Assembly (NCBI GenBank): GCA_030041985.1
Contig: JASIAM010000127.1
Coordinates: forward strand, 33,285-97,284
DNA length: 64,000 nt
Origin: Bryobacteraceae bacterium
Lineage (GTDB): Bacteria > Acidobacteriota > Terriglobia > Bryobacterales > Bryobacteraceae
Direction of reading: 5' to 3'
The notes under the pieces were generated by a model, which did not search any database, was not told the origin of the DNA, and saw nothing but the letters and a program-made list of their open reading frames with translations. Positions 17,355 through 24,907 of the stretch are shown here, in pieces (the first letter of the stretch is position 1; every line of letters starts with the position of its first letter). Both the position numbers and the translations under genes were made by a program.

Positions 17355-18850
17355 GTCACGGCCTCGGCTTCCAGCCGATGCGCGTCGACTTTGGATTTAG
17401 GGGGCTCCACAAAGCGGTTTGCGAAGTTCTTCAGCCAGATCTCCAGCGGCAGGCCGTAATAGTTGTGATCGAGCCGCCAGCGCGCGGGAACGCTGATCAT
17501 CTCGTGGATCGCGCGCACCCAGGCGGGTGTTCGCATCCGGCCAATCGGAATCCGGTGGAACGCCAAACGCAAATACTCGCGCATGGTTTGCACTTCCTGG
17601 TGCTTCCTGCCTTTGAGCCACGGCAGCGTCGTATAGCGCGGGAAAAAGTCCGCCCAGTCTTCCAAACTTCGCGGTACCTGAATCCCCAACTCGAACGCCT
17701 GCTGCATAACAGGCGAGCCGGGATACGGCGTGAAGATATTGGTCCAGAACTCCGCCCCTGGATAGCGGCGGCAGATGTCCATGATCAAAGCGATCGATTC
17801 GCGGCGTTCCTTTTCGCCCTCGCCCGGAAACCCGAAAATCATGTTGAACGAGGGGCGAATCCCGGCTTGCGTAAGCTTATCGGCGGCCGTATAAATGGTG
17901 TCGATCTTCTGGAACGTCTTGTTCATCAGCCGCAACACCGCGGGCGAGCCACTATCGGCGCCCTGAGAAACCTGGGAAAGCCCCGCGCGCCGTAGCAGCT
18001 TCAGTTCATCCACCGAGAAGCGGGAAACCAGGTTGGTAGAGGCTTGAATGCTCCAATCGAAACGCACGCCCCTGCGAACGATTCCCTCGGCGATTTCCAG
18101 CGCGCGATCATGATCGACCAGGAAGTTGTCGTCTACCACCCACAACAGCGAAAGCCCGTACCGCGTTACCAAATCGGAGACTTCCTCCACCACCTGACCG
18201 GCTTCGAGCGCGTTCCACTTTCTGCCGTAGACGCCATTGTTGGTGCAATAAGCGCAGTCGTAAGGACAGGCCAGACTGGAAGTGTACATCGCCCAACGGC
18301 GCCCGCAGACCCGCTCATACGCGTCGAAATCGGCCAGGTGGTAGGCTTTTGGGGGGAGTTCGCGAATTGGTTTCAACGGGCGCGGTGGATTGAAGCGTAG
18401 ACGGCCATCCACCTTATATGCAGCGCCCGCGACTCCTTCGAACGATTCGCCCGCTTCAATCTTTTGCACAATCTCGAGTAGTGCGTCCTCGCCTTGACCT
18501 TTCACGATCACGTCCACAAAAGCGGCCGCAAGCGTCTGGTCGGGAAGCAGGGAAGGGTGCCAGCCGCCCAGGATCACAGGTTTCTCGGGATAAATCTCCT
18601 TCGCCACGCGTCCGATTTCGACTGTTTCCCGGATCATCGGGCCTGTGACCAGCGAGATTGCCAGGCACAAGGCATCGCGAAGCTCTTCGATCACGCGCTT
18701 ACGAAAATTCGGCGTGATCGTCGAATCGATAATCGTGGCCTGATAACCGGCGCGCAACAACGGAGTGGATACCGCGAGAATACCGAGCGGAGCGGTGGCC
18801 TCCTGGCTCGAAAAGGCCGGAAAAAAGAACACGATCTTTTTCGAATGCAT
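17348..18850 (-). CDS. B12-binding radical SAM protein, first gene of the cluster
   Basis: 500 residues from ATG 18850; a TTG just before it is less likely. The N-terminal half has APLGILAVSTPLL, SLVTGPMIRETV and VILGGWHPSLLPDQTL. The radical SAM motif CPYDCAYC is at C195, C199 and C202, then VDDNFLVD, GADSGSPAVLRLMNK and NMIFGFPGEGEKE. The C-terminus (LPWLKGRKH, later RLDHNYYGLPLEIWLK) is shared with the genes at 15852 and 10128. It is the promoter-proximal gene of the minus-strand operon. Only 23 bases separate its start from the divergent sugar transferase ATG, so the operon promoter must overlap coding sequence or the sugar transferase starts later. Confidence 0.85.
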   Translation of the reverse strand: MHSKKIVFFFPAFSSQEATAPLGILAVSTPLLRAGYQATIIDSTITPNFRKRVIEELRDALCLAISLVTGPMIRETVEIGRVAKEIYPEKPVILGGWHPSLLPDQTLAAAFVDVIVKGQGEDALLEIVQKIEAGESFEGVAGAAYKVDGRLRFNPPRPLKPIRELPPKAYHLADFDAYERVCGRRWAMYTSSLACPYDCAYCTNNGVYGRKWNALEAGQVVEEVSDLVTRYGLSLLWVVDDNFLVDHDRALEIAEGIVRRGVRFDWSIQASTNLVSRFSVDELKLLRRAGLSQVSQGADSGSPAVLRLMNKTFQKIDTIYTAADKLTQAGIRPSFNMIFGFPGEGEKERRESIALIMDICRRYPGAEFWTNIFTPYPGSPVMQQAFELGIQVPRSLEDWADFFPRYTTLPWLKGRKHQEVQTMREYLRLAFHRIPIGRMRTPAWVRAIHEMISVPARWRLDHNYYGLPLEIWLKNFANRFVEPPKSKVDAHRLEAEAVTC

Positions 18851-18873
18851 CAACTGCTCTCAAAGTTAGGACA

Positions 18874-19602
18874 ATGCAAAATCGGCTGCGGAACAGGCCG
18901 TCACGCGTTCTGTCTGCGTCCAGGCTCTGTCTTACTTATTTGGCCTCTACATACACACCCGAACTGGTCGCGTGGCGCTGCCGCCCGCAAAGCCGGCCGT
19001 TGACATGGATCCATTCGCTGGAACCCGTGCTGGCCGCGGCTTTACTGATCGCCCTCGCACCGGTTCTGCTTATCATCGCAGCGGTGATAGCGGTGTTGGC
19101 GCGCCGGTCACCTCTGGTGTGGCACGCGCGTGTGGGCTGGTACGGCGCCTCGCTTCCGATCCTGAAGTTTCGAACCATGTGGCCACGAGAGCGCCCCCGT
19201 TCGTCCCTGTTCACTGTCGAGCAAGTGAAAGACTATGTTCCCCAGTGGAAAACCGAACCGGACCCGCGCGTGACCAGCCGCTTCGCCCGGTGGTGCCGCC
19301 GGCATTCGCTGGATGAACTCCCGCAGCTTTATCACGTGGTGCGCGGCGAGATGTCGTTCATCGGGCCGCGCCCCATCACGCGCGCGGAACTGGATGAGTA
19401 TTACGGGGCCAGCGCGGACGAGGTGTTGTCGCTGCGGCCCGGCCTGGCGGGCCTGTGGCAGGTGTGCGGCCGTAATCACCTGACGTATGCGAAGCGGCGC
19501 AGGCTCGATCTGTTTCTCGTACGCCGCATGTCGGCCGGACTCTATTTCCGCATTCTCTGGCGGGCTGCCTGGAAGGTGATCAGTGGGAGCGGCGCTTACT
19601 AG
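18874..19602 (+). CDS. Initiating sugar transferase (undecaprenyl-phosphate glycosyl-1-phosphate transferase)
   Basis: 242 residues from ATG 18874, with an AGGA close upstream. The catalytic domain has LKFRTM, RRHSLDELPQL, SFIGPRPI and RPGLAGLWQVCGR, the classic order of the bacterial sugar transferase family (PF02397). One membrane helix lies at about residues 50-70 (VLAAALLIALAPVLLIIAAV). The CoA-binding-like N-terminal half of WbaP/WcaJ is missing, so it is a short PglC-like form. It moves a sugar phosphate from a UDP-sugar to undecaprenyl phosphate to start a repeat unit. A TTG at 19000 just before the membrane helix is an alternative start that would leave about 150 bases for divergent promoters. 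Confidence 0.8.
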   Translation: MQNRLRNRPSRVLSASRLCLTYLASTYTPELVAWRCRPQSRPLTWIHSLEPVLAAALLIALAPVLLIIAAVIAVLARRSPLVWHARVGWYGASLPILKFRTMWPRERPRSSLFTVEQVKDYVPQWKTEPDPRVTSRFARWCRRHSLDELPQLYHVVRGEMSFIGPRPITRAELDEYYGASADEVLSLRPGLAGLWQVCGRNHLTYAKRRRLDLFLVRRMSAGLYFRILWRAAWKVISGSGAY

Positions 19603-20875
19603 ATCGAGCACGGCGCCTCTCGCTGCTGCGGCCCTGTCGCAAAACTCGATCGGGATCAATTTACCCTTCTGCCTGACCTTCCTCGCTGCCGCCTCCATTC
19701 TTTTTTCCATCGCCGTCTCGCAGATTGCCATGGCATTGGCGCTGGTAGCCCTGCTCCTCTCGCGCGAGCGGCTGTGTCTGCCGCCGTTGAAAGCTCCGTT
19801 CGTAGCGATCTTCGTGACAATCCTGGTGCCACTGATGCTTTCAGGCGATCCTGTCCATGGGCTACCACAGGTCCGCAAGCTATACGTGTTTACAATTCTG
19901 GTACTCATCGTCAACACATTCCGCAGTTTCGAGCAGATTCGCGCGTTGCTTCTGACTTGGGCGGCCATCGCCAGCGCTTCTGCCCTAAGCGGCGTTGCCC
20001 AATACCTTGCCCGGCGCCAAGCAGGGTTTCTCGAGCATGCCGACAAGCTCGAACACGCCAGCTACTACGACTATTTCCTCGATAATCGTATCCATGGTTT
20101 GGCCGGACACTGGATGACCTTCGGCGGCCTCCAGATGATCGTGCTGGTCTGGCTTGCGTCGGCGGCTCTGTTTGCCCCAACCCGCCGCACCCGGGTTCTA
20201 GCGGCGCTATTCCTTCCCCTCATTGGCGTCTCGCTGGTACTGGGGCTTACTCGCGGCGTGTTTTTGTTCGGTGCGCCAGCCGGCCTATTCTATCTGCTGT
20301 GGCGCAAGCAGCGGATGGCCGTGCTGTTACTGCCGGTAGCCGCCGCGTTGCTCTGTCTTGCCGCGCCTTTTCAGGTGCGGGACCGCTTTCTTTCGGTGAT
20401 CCGGCCCCACGCGGACTTCGATTCCAATGCCCGCCGCATGGTCATGCTGCGCACCGGCTGGCAAATGGTGAATGCGCACCCCTGGTTCGGACTTGGGCCG
20501 GAGCAGATCGCCGTTCAGTTTGACCGCTACGTGCCGCGCGATATCCCGCGCCCATTGCCCAAAGGCTGGTACGGCCACCTGCACAACATCTATTTGCAAT
20601 ATGCGGCCGAGCGGGGGATTCCGGGCCTGCTAGCAGTTCTTTGGTTTGTAATCAAGCCGCTGGCCGATTTTTCTCGTGCGCTGAGGTCACATCGTGCGCT
20701 TCCCCAAATCACGTTTGTGCTGCATGCAGCCACCGCGGTAACGCTCGCTGTACTGGCGGAGGGCCTCGTGGAGCATAACCTCGGGGATAGCGAGGTCTTG
20801 ACCATATATCTCACGTCGATCGGTTTGGGCTATGCGGCGCTCCGCTGTTGCAGGGAAGCCATGCCATGCGTGTAG
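19583..20875 (+). CDS. O-antigen ligase/polymerase family membrane protein
   Basis: 430 residues from a GTG that overlaps the sugar transferase by 20 bases. About eleven hydrophobic segments cover most of the chain. Between residues 290 and 350 is the large periplasmic loop with MVNAHPWFGLGPEQI and HLHNIYLQYAAERGIPGL, the diagnostic pattern of the Wzy_C/WaaL family (PF04932). Such proteins polymerise undecaprenyl-linked repeat units or ligate glycan to an acceptor. A second family member lies at 25902 on the other strand. The stop overlaps the next glycosyltransferase by ten bases. Confidence 0.8.
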   Translation: MGAALTRSSTAPLAAAALSQNSIGINLPFCLTFLAAASILFSIAVSQIAMALALVALLLSRERLCLPPLKAPFVAIFVTILVPLMLSGDPVHGLPQVRKLYVFTILVLIVNTFRSFEQIRALLLTWAAIASASALSGVAQYLARRQAGFLEHADKLEHASYYDYFLDNRIHGLAGHWMTFGGLQMIVLVWLASAALFAPTRRTRVLAALFLPLIGVSLVLGLTRGVFLFGAPAGLFYLLWRKQRMAVLLLPVAAALLCLAAPFQVRDRFLSVIRPHADFDSNARRMVMLRTGWQMVNAHPWFGLGPEQIAVQFDRYVPRDIPRPLPKGWYGHLHNIYLQYAAERGIPGLLAVLWFVIKPLADFSRALRSHRALPQITFVLHAATAVTLAVLAEGLVEHNLGDSEVLTIYLTSIGLGYAALRCCREAMPCV

Positions 20876-21972
20876 CAATTGTTCACTATTGGCTGCTGGG
20901 CGCGCGCGGCGGCGAACGCGTCGTTGAGGCGATTTGCCGTCTGTTCCCACAGGCGGACATCTTCACCCTGTTCTATGAACCGGACCTCATTCGTTCCCGA
21001 AAAGTCTATGCGTCATTTCTAAACCCGCTGCGAAAGTTCCACCGGGGCCTGCTGCCGCTGATGCCCTTAGCGCTCGAGTCCTTCGACCTGCGCGACTACG
21101 ATCTGGTGATCAGCAGCGAATCCGGACCTGCCAAAGGGGTGCTCACACCATCTGCTGCGCGGCACATTTGTTATTGCCACACGCCCATGCGTTATCTGTG
21201 GGAACTGTACCCGGCTTACCGGAACGAGTTCACCAGTGGCCCTCTTAGCCGCGCGTTGCTGCCGGTATTTGCGCATTATCTTCGCACATGGGACGTGGCG
21301 ACGTCGTATCGCGTGGATTCTTTTCTGGCCAATAGCCGCAACGTGCGCCGCCGCATTTGGAAAACCTATCGCCGCCGCAGTACTGTCTGTTACCCGCCCG
21401 TCGCGGTCGAAAGCTTTTACTCGAAAACTTCTATGGATTACTTCCTGATTGTTTCCGAGTTAGTTGCCTACAAACGGCTCGACTATGCGGTGCGCCTTTG
21501 TGCCGAGAAGGGCTACGCACTGAAGGTTGTCGGAGACGGCCCGGCGTACCGCTTATTGAAACGGCTTGCCGGGCATACCGTGGAGTTTTGCGGCCGTGTA
21601 TCCGATTCTGACCTGCGGTCGCTCTACGCCAGCGCAGCCGCGTTTCTCATGCCGGGCGAAGAGGATTTCGGAATCGGCATGGTGGAAGCATTAGCTAGCG
21701 GGAAACCGGTGATCGCTTTAGGCCGGGGCGGAGCGCGCGAGATTGTAACCGAAGGCTGCGGCATTCTCTTTCCCCAACCGACGCAGGAGTGCCTCGGCGA
21801 TGCAATGCGCCGCTTTGAGCACTTTCGTGACCAGTTCGATCCGTCACACCTCCAGCAACGCGCGGCGGAATTCTCCGAAGATCGCTTTCGAACTCTTTTT
21901 TTGCAAGCTGTTTTCAGACAGAAAGCACTTTCTAACGTGTGTCTGGAAGCGGCGCCGGTCCCCTCGATATGA
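20866..21972 (+). CDS. Glycosyltransferase, GT4 type
   Basis: 368 residues from ATG 20866; a start at 20848 in frame is less likely because the family begins MRVAIVHYW. The N-terminus has the loop GGERVVEAI used by GT4 enzymes, and the nucleotide-sugar-binding EEDFGIGMVEALASGKPVIAL lies at about residues 266-286. The order of motifs resembles mannosyltransferases such as WbaZ. It is a cytoplasmic membrane-associated enzyme that adds a sugar to the lipid-linked repeat unit. It overlaps the ligase by ten bases and is followed after 66 bases by an ECF sigma factor gene. Confidence 0.8.
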   Translation: MRVAIVHYWLLGARGGERVVEAICRLFPQADIFTLFYEPDLIRSRKVYASFLNPLRKFHRGLLPLMPLALESFDLRDYDLVISSESGPAKGVLTPSAARHICYCHTPMRYLWELYPAYRNEFTSGPLSRALLPVFAHYLRTWDVATSYRVDSFLANSRNVRRRIWKTYRRRSTVCYPPVAVESFYSKTSMDYFLIVSELVAYKRLDYAVRLCAEKGYALKVVGDGPAYRLLKRLAGHTVEFCGRVSDSDLRSLYASAAAFLMPGEEDFGIGMVEALASGKPVIALGRGGAREIVTEGCGILFPQPTQECLGDAMRRFEHFRDQFDPSHLQQRAAEFSEDRFRTLFLQAVFRQKALSNVCLEAAPVPSI

Positions 21973-22038
21973 TCTCGGGCACAAAAATTTTACATCGGTG
22001 CAACAACTTCCCTTAGATGCGGAGATTACCATCCGCTC

Positions 22039-22665
22039 ATGGGAACAGGATCTCTACAGTTCTTTAGCGGAGTGAGCACTAACGTAACTGAGCTTACCGA
22101 TGAGGAATTGATTGATACTTTGCGAGGTGTTGCCGACCGCGCTTGGGCCGATCATCTTTTCACGGAGGTGTTTCACCGCTATGAACGGCGCGTGCGGGTG
22201 TGGTGTGAGCGCTTTACCGGTGACCGGGATCTTGCCCTGGATTTAGCTCAGGAGGTTTTCTTGAAAGCATACCGCCACCTCGGCAGTTTTCGCTGTGATT
22301 CAAGATTTTCCACCTGGCTTTTTGCCATCGCGCAGAATCATTGCCGTAATTCCAATACCCGCCGCCGCTTGGTAGTTCTGGAAATTGATGAAGCCATGGC
22401 CGAGCAACTGCCGGATGTGCGTGCGTTGGACCCATACGAAGCCCTCGAGCGAGATCAGTTGTGCCGCCTGATGTGGGATCTCATATCCGCCACCCTGGAC
22501 CCGATTGAGGTCCGGGTGATGACGCTGCATTATGGACAAGAGGTACCGCTGGCAACCATTACCCGCCGGCTGTCGCTTTCCAATCGTAGTGGCGCGAAAG
22601 CTTATATCGTAAGCGCGCGGCGTAAGTTGAGCGGCGCTCTGCACCAACGGGCAGAGAAAGTGTGA
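22039..22665 (+). CDS. ECF-type RNA polymerase sigma factor
   Basis: 208 residues. Region 2 is seen as AWADHLFTEVFHRYERRVR, then DLALDLAQEVFLKAYRHL and SFRCDSRFSTWLFAIAQNHC (the region 2.4 stretch that recognises the -10 box). Region 4 near the C-terminus has EVRVMTLHYGQEVPLATITRRL. No anti-sigma factor gene follows. Instead the gene shares one base (TGATG) with an HPr kinase-like gene, so the two are coupled. It is inside the exopolysaccharide locus and could control it, although no sigma-specific promoter motif could be assigned. The start ATG at 22039 was chosen as the first in frame; the first 15 residues may be extra. Confidence 0.8.
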   Translation: MGTGSLQFFSGVSTNVTELTDEELIDTLRGVADRAWADHLFTEVFHRYERRVRVWCERFTGDRDLALDLAQEVFLKAYRHLGSFRCDSRFSTWLFAIAQNHCRNSNTRRRLVVLEIDEAMAEQLPDVRALDPYEALERDQLCRLMWDLISATLDPIEVRVMTLHYGQEVPLATITRRLSLSNRSGAKAYIVSARRKLSGALHQRAEKV

Positions 22666-23690
22666 TGATCCCCGCCATAGACATCGTCCTTTCCCCTCTG
22701 GACGATGCCGACCCGCTCCGCTGTCGCGCTCCGCTGCCACTCGTCGCAATGTGCCATCCGATCGGGTTTTCGCTAGAGATCGCCACCAATGCCCCGGAAG
22801 TGCTGGCCGTGGCCGGCGAGCTTTGGGCCGGTTACCCCCGGTTATCAAACTCCAAGCCAGTACGGTTCCACGTAGCCGTCGAAGATGCGCAGATCTCCCG
22901 ACGCGCGAGTGACACCGCTCAGGGGCAACCAGTTGTCCGTGGGCGGGAGCACCTGGTATCCGTGATCGAGTCGCCTCGCAATTTCGCGGTGGCCGATCTA
23001 TCCCGTGGCTTCGCTTATGCGTCCTTGACGCACGATTTGGCCGCTGATCAGAACCGCTTCCGCTATTATTTCCTTGAGCCGTTGGTCCATTTGATGATCG
23101 ACTCACTCCACACAACACCGCTGCACGCCTCGTGCGTGGCGCTTCCACATGCCGGCAATGCCAATAAGGCACGCGCCGCCGTGCTGTGTGGACCATCCGG
23201 CGCCGGCAAGACTTCACTCGCCTACGCCTGCGCGCGGCGTGGCTGGACGTACCTCTCGGGCGATGCTACTCACCTGCTGCGGCGCGGCAACGGTCACACC
23301 GTCGCGGGCCGTCCTCATCACATCCGGTTCCGCGTCTCGGCGCGCCGTCTGTTTCCTGAGTTGAACGCTTTTCCTCCGATGCTTCGCCCTAACGGCAAGT
23401 GCGGCTTCGAAGTGGATACAGGCCGGCTGGGCATTCCCACGGCATACCGGGCCCAAGCCCGCGCCGTGGTTTTTCTTCATCGGCATAGCGATTCCTCTCC
23501 CGCCGAAATTCACTCATTCCCGCGGGAGAAGGCGCAGCATATTCTGCAACAGGTGGTCTGCTATGGCGAGGATGACACCCGCAGGCAGCAGATCGCCGCG
23601 CTGGATCGTTTTCTCGATTTGCCGCTGTTTGCCTTGCACTATCGCGATTTGGACGAAGCCGAGCGCGCGCTCAGGCAGTTGCTGATATGA
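22665..23690 (+). CDS. HPr kinase-related protein
   Basis: 341 residues from ATG 22665. A P-loop GPSGAGKTS is at about residues 176-184, followed by ARRGWTYLSGDATHLL, which matches the region after the P-loop in HPr kinase-like C-terminal domains, with SGDAT in place of the usual ADD. The N-terminal 150 residues do not look like a classic HprK sensor domain. Related proteins occur in PEP-CTERM/exopolysaccharide loci (HprK-related A/B group) and as tailoring kinases in lasso-peptide clusters. No PqqD-like or lasso genes are nearby. The substrate is unknown. Starts on the last base of the sigma-factor stop and overlaps the next gene as ATGA. Confidence 0.7.
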   Translation: MIPAIDIVLSPLDDADPLRCRAPLPLVAMCHPIGFSLEIATNAPEVLAVAGELWAGYPRLSNSKPVRFHVAVEDAQISRRASDTAQGQPVVRGREHLVSVIESPRNFAVADLSRGFAYASLTHDLAADQNRFRYYFLEPLVHLMIDSLHTTPLHASCVALPHAGNANKARAAVLCGPSGAGKTSLAYACARRGWTYLSGDATHLLRRGNGHTVAGRPHHIRFRVSARRLFPELNAFPPMLRPNGKCGFEVDTGRLGIPTAYRAQARAVVFLHRHSDSSPAEIHSFPREKAQHILQQVVCYGEDDTRRQQIAALDRFLDLPLFALHYRDLDEAERALRQLLI

Positions 23691-24907
23691 ATCGCGGCTT
23701 TCGGCTTGCGCCCATTCTGGATGCCCTCCGTTTCCACGATGCCCACCCGGAAAAGCTGACGGCCATCGCGCCGGAGCACTGGAAGGCGCTGCTGTCAAGG
23801 ACGGATCACGCCCGCCTCACGTTGCCGCTGGGAATTCGATGCCGCGAGTGGTTGCCGATACTGGTTCGCGACCGCATCGATCGGGACCTCTCCCGGAACG
23901 CCGAGCGGCATCAAAGGCTACGAACCGAGTACGGCCGGATAGCAGCCCTTTTTGTGCAACGCGGCATTGAGTTTCTCGTATTGAAGGGTGCGGCACACTG
24001 GCCGTATTTTTGCGATCACCCGCACCACCGCCCCCAATATGATTTCGACCTGTGGTGCGCTCCGGCCAGTCTCGAAGCGGCACAGGCTGCCGCGGCGGAA
24101 CTGGGGTTCGAGGCCGTCGAAGGGCGCCGTGACGGTCCTACGGACCATCTACCTACGATGATCCGGCGGACGGGCTGGCGGTGGCGGTCCGACTACTTCG
24201 ATCCCGAAATGCCCCCCTCACTCGAAATTCACTTTCGACTTTGGAATCCGGTGACCGAGTGCATCGAGGTAAAGGGCCTCGAGGATTTTTTGACCCGCCG
24301 CTCAGTGCAAGAGGTGGCCGGTGTGCATATTCCAGCGCTCAGCCTGCCGGATACCCTCTCCTACGCTACCCTGCACACGCTGCGTCATTTGCTGCGGGGT
24401 GACTTGTGCCCCTACCACGTCTACGAAATAGCGCATTTCCTGGAACGGAGCCATCAGGACACAGAGTTTTGGAATAGCTGGCGCGCCTTCACTTCTCACT
24501 CGCTTCGTTCTGTGGCCACACTCGCCTTCCGCCTGGCACATGCATGGTTCCGTTGCAGACTGCCTCCGGCCGCAGAAGCCGCGCTGGCTCCGCCCTTGGA
24601 AAACTGGCTGGATCGATTCGCGCTTTCGCCTCTGCGCGACTCGCCCAATAAAGACGAACTTTGGCTGCACCTTGCGCTCGTTCCGGATTGGCGTGCCCGC
24701 CGCGGTATTTTATTACGGCGTCTGCTACCGCGGCCGGCGAACGTATCACTTGCCCCCCATGTGCCCTCAAAAACGCTGCTTTGGAAAGTACGGCAGCGTT
24801 TATACCAAGCGCGATTTACCGCCATCCGCGCCGTGTATCACCTTCGCGCGCTGTTTGGCTCTGCGCTGCGTGCGGCTTCTTCCAGAGCCTCGCAGATCTC
24901 ACGCTGA
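23687..24907 (+). CDS. Nucleotidyltransferase-like family protein (PF14907 type)
   Basis: 406 residues. The sequence EFLVLKGAAHW near residue 98 and the acidic RPQYDFDLWC near residue 120 follow the LKG...DxD pattern of the uncharacterised NTP_transf_5 family. A later stretch (LPDTLSYATLHTLRHLLRGD, then YEIAHFL) also belongs to this family. In known clusters it travels with an HPr kinase-like gene, as here, where the two overlap as ATGA. Catalytic role and substrate are unproven. Its last 70 bases overlap, in the opposite direction, the end of the glycosyltransferase gene at 24838, an unusual tail-to-tail overlap. Confidence 0.7.
   Translation: MNRGFRLAPILDALRFHDAHPEKLTAIAPEHWKALLSRTDHARLTLPLGIRCREWLPILVRDRIDRDLSRNAERHQRLRTEYGRIAALFVQRGIEFLVLKGAAHWPYFCDHPHHRPQYDFDLWCAPASLEAAQAAAAELGFEAVEGRRDGPTDHLPTMIRRTGWRWRSDYFDPEMPPSLEIHFRLWNPVTECIEVKGLEDFLTRRSVQEVAGVHIPALSLPDTLSYATLHTLRHLLRGDLCPYHVYEIAHFLERSHQDTEFWNSWRAFTSHSLRSVATLAFRLAHAWFRCRLPPAAEAALAPPLENWLDRFALSPLRDSPNKDELWLHLALVPDWRARRGILLRRLLPRPANVSLAPHVPSKTLLWKVRQRLYQARFTAIRAVYHLRALFGSALRAASSRASQISR

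Noticed and set aside
10128..18850. Hopanoid or bacteriochlorophyll radical SAM methylation genes
   Set aside because: No squalene-hopene cyclase, hpn or bch gene is adjacent, and the multi-copy arrangement with small methyltransferases differs from those systems.
22665..24907. Lasso-peptide cluster, because of the kinase plus nucleotidyltransferase pair
   Set aside because: No leader peptidase, RRE/PqqD-like or asparagine synthetase-like cyclase gene and no precursor peptide was seen between 18800 and 31960, and glycan genes surround the pair.
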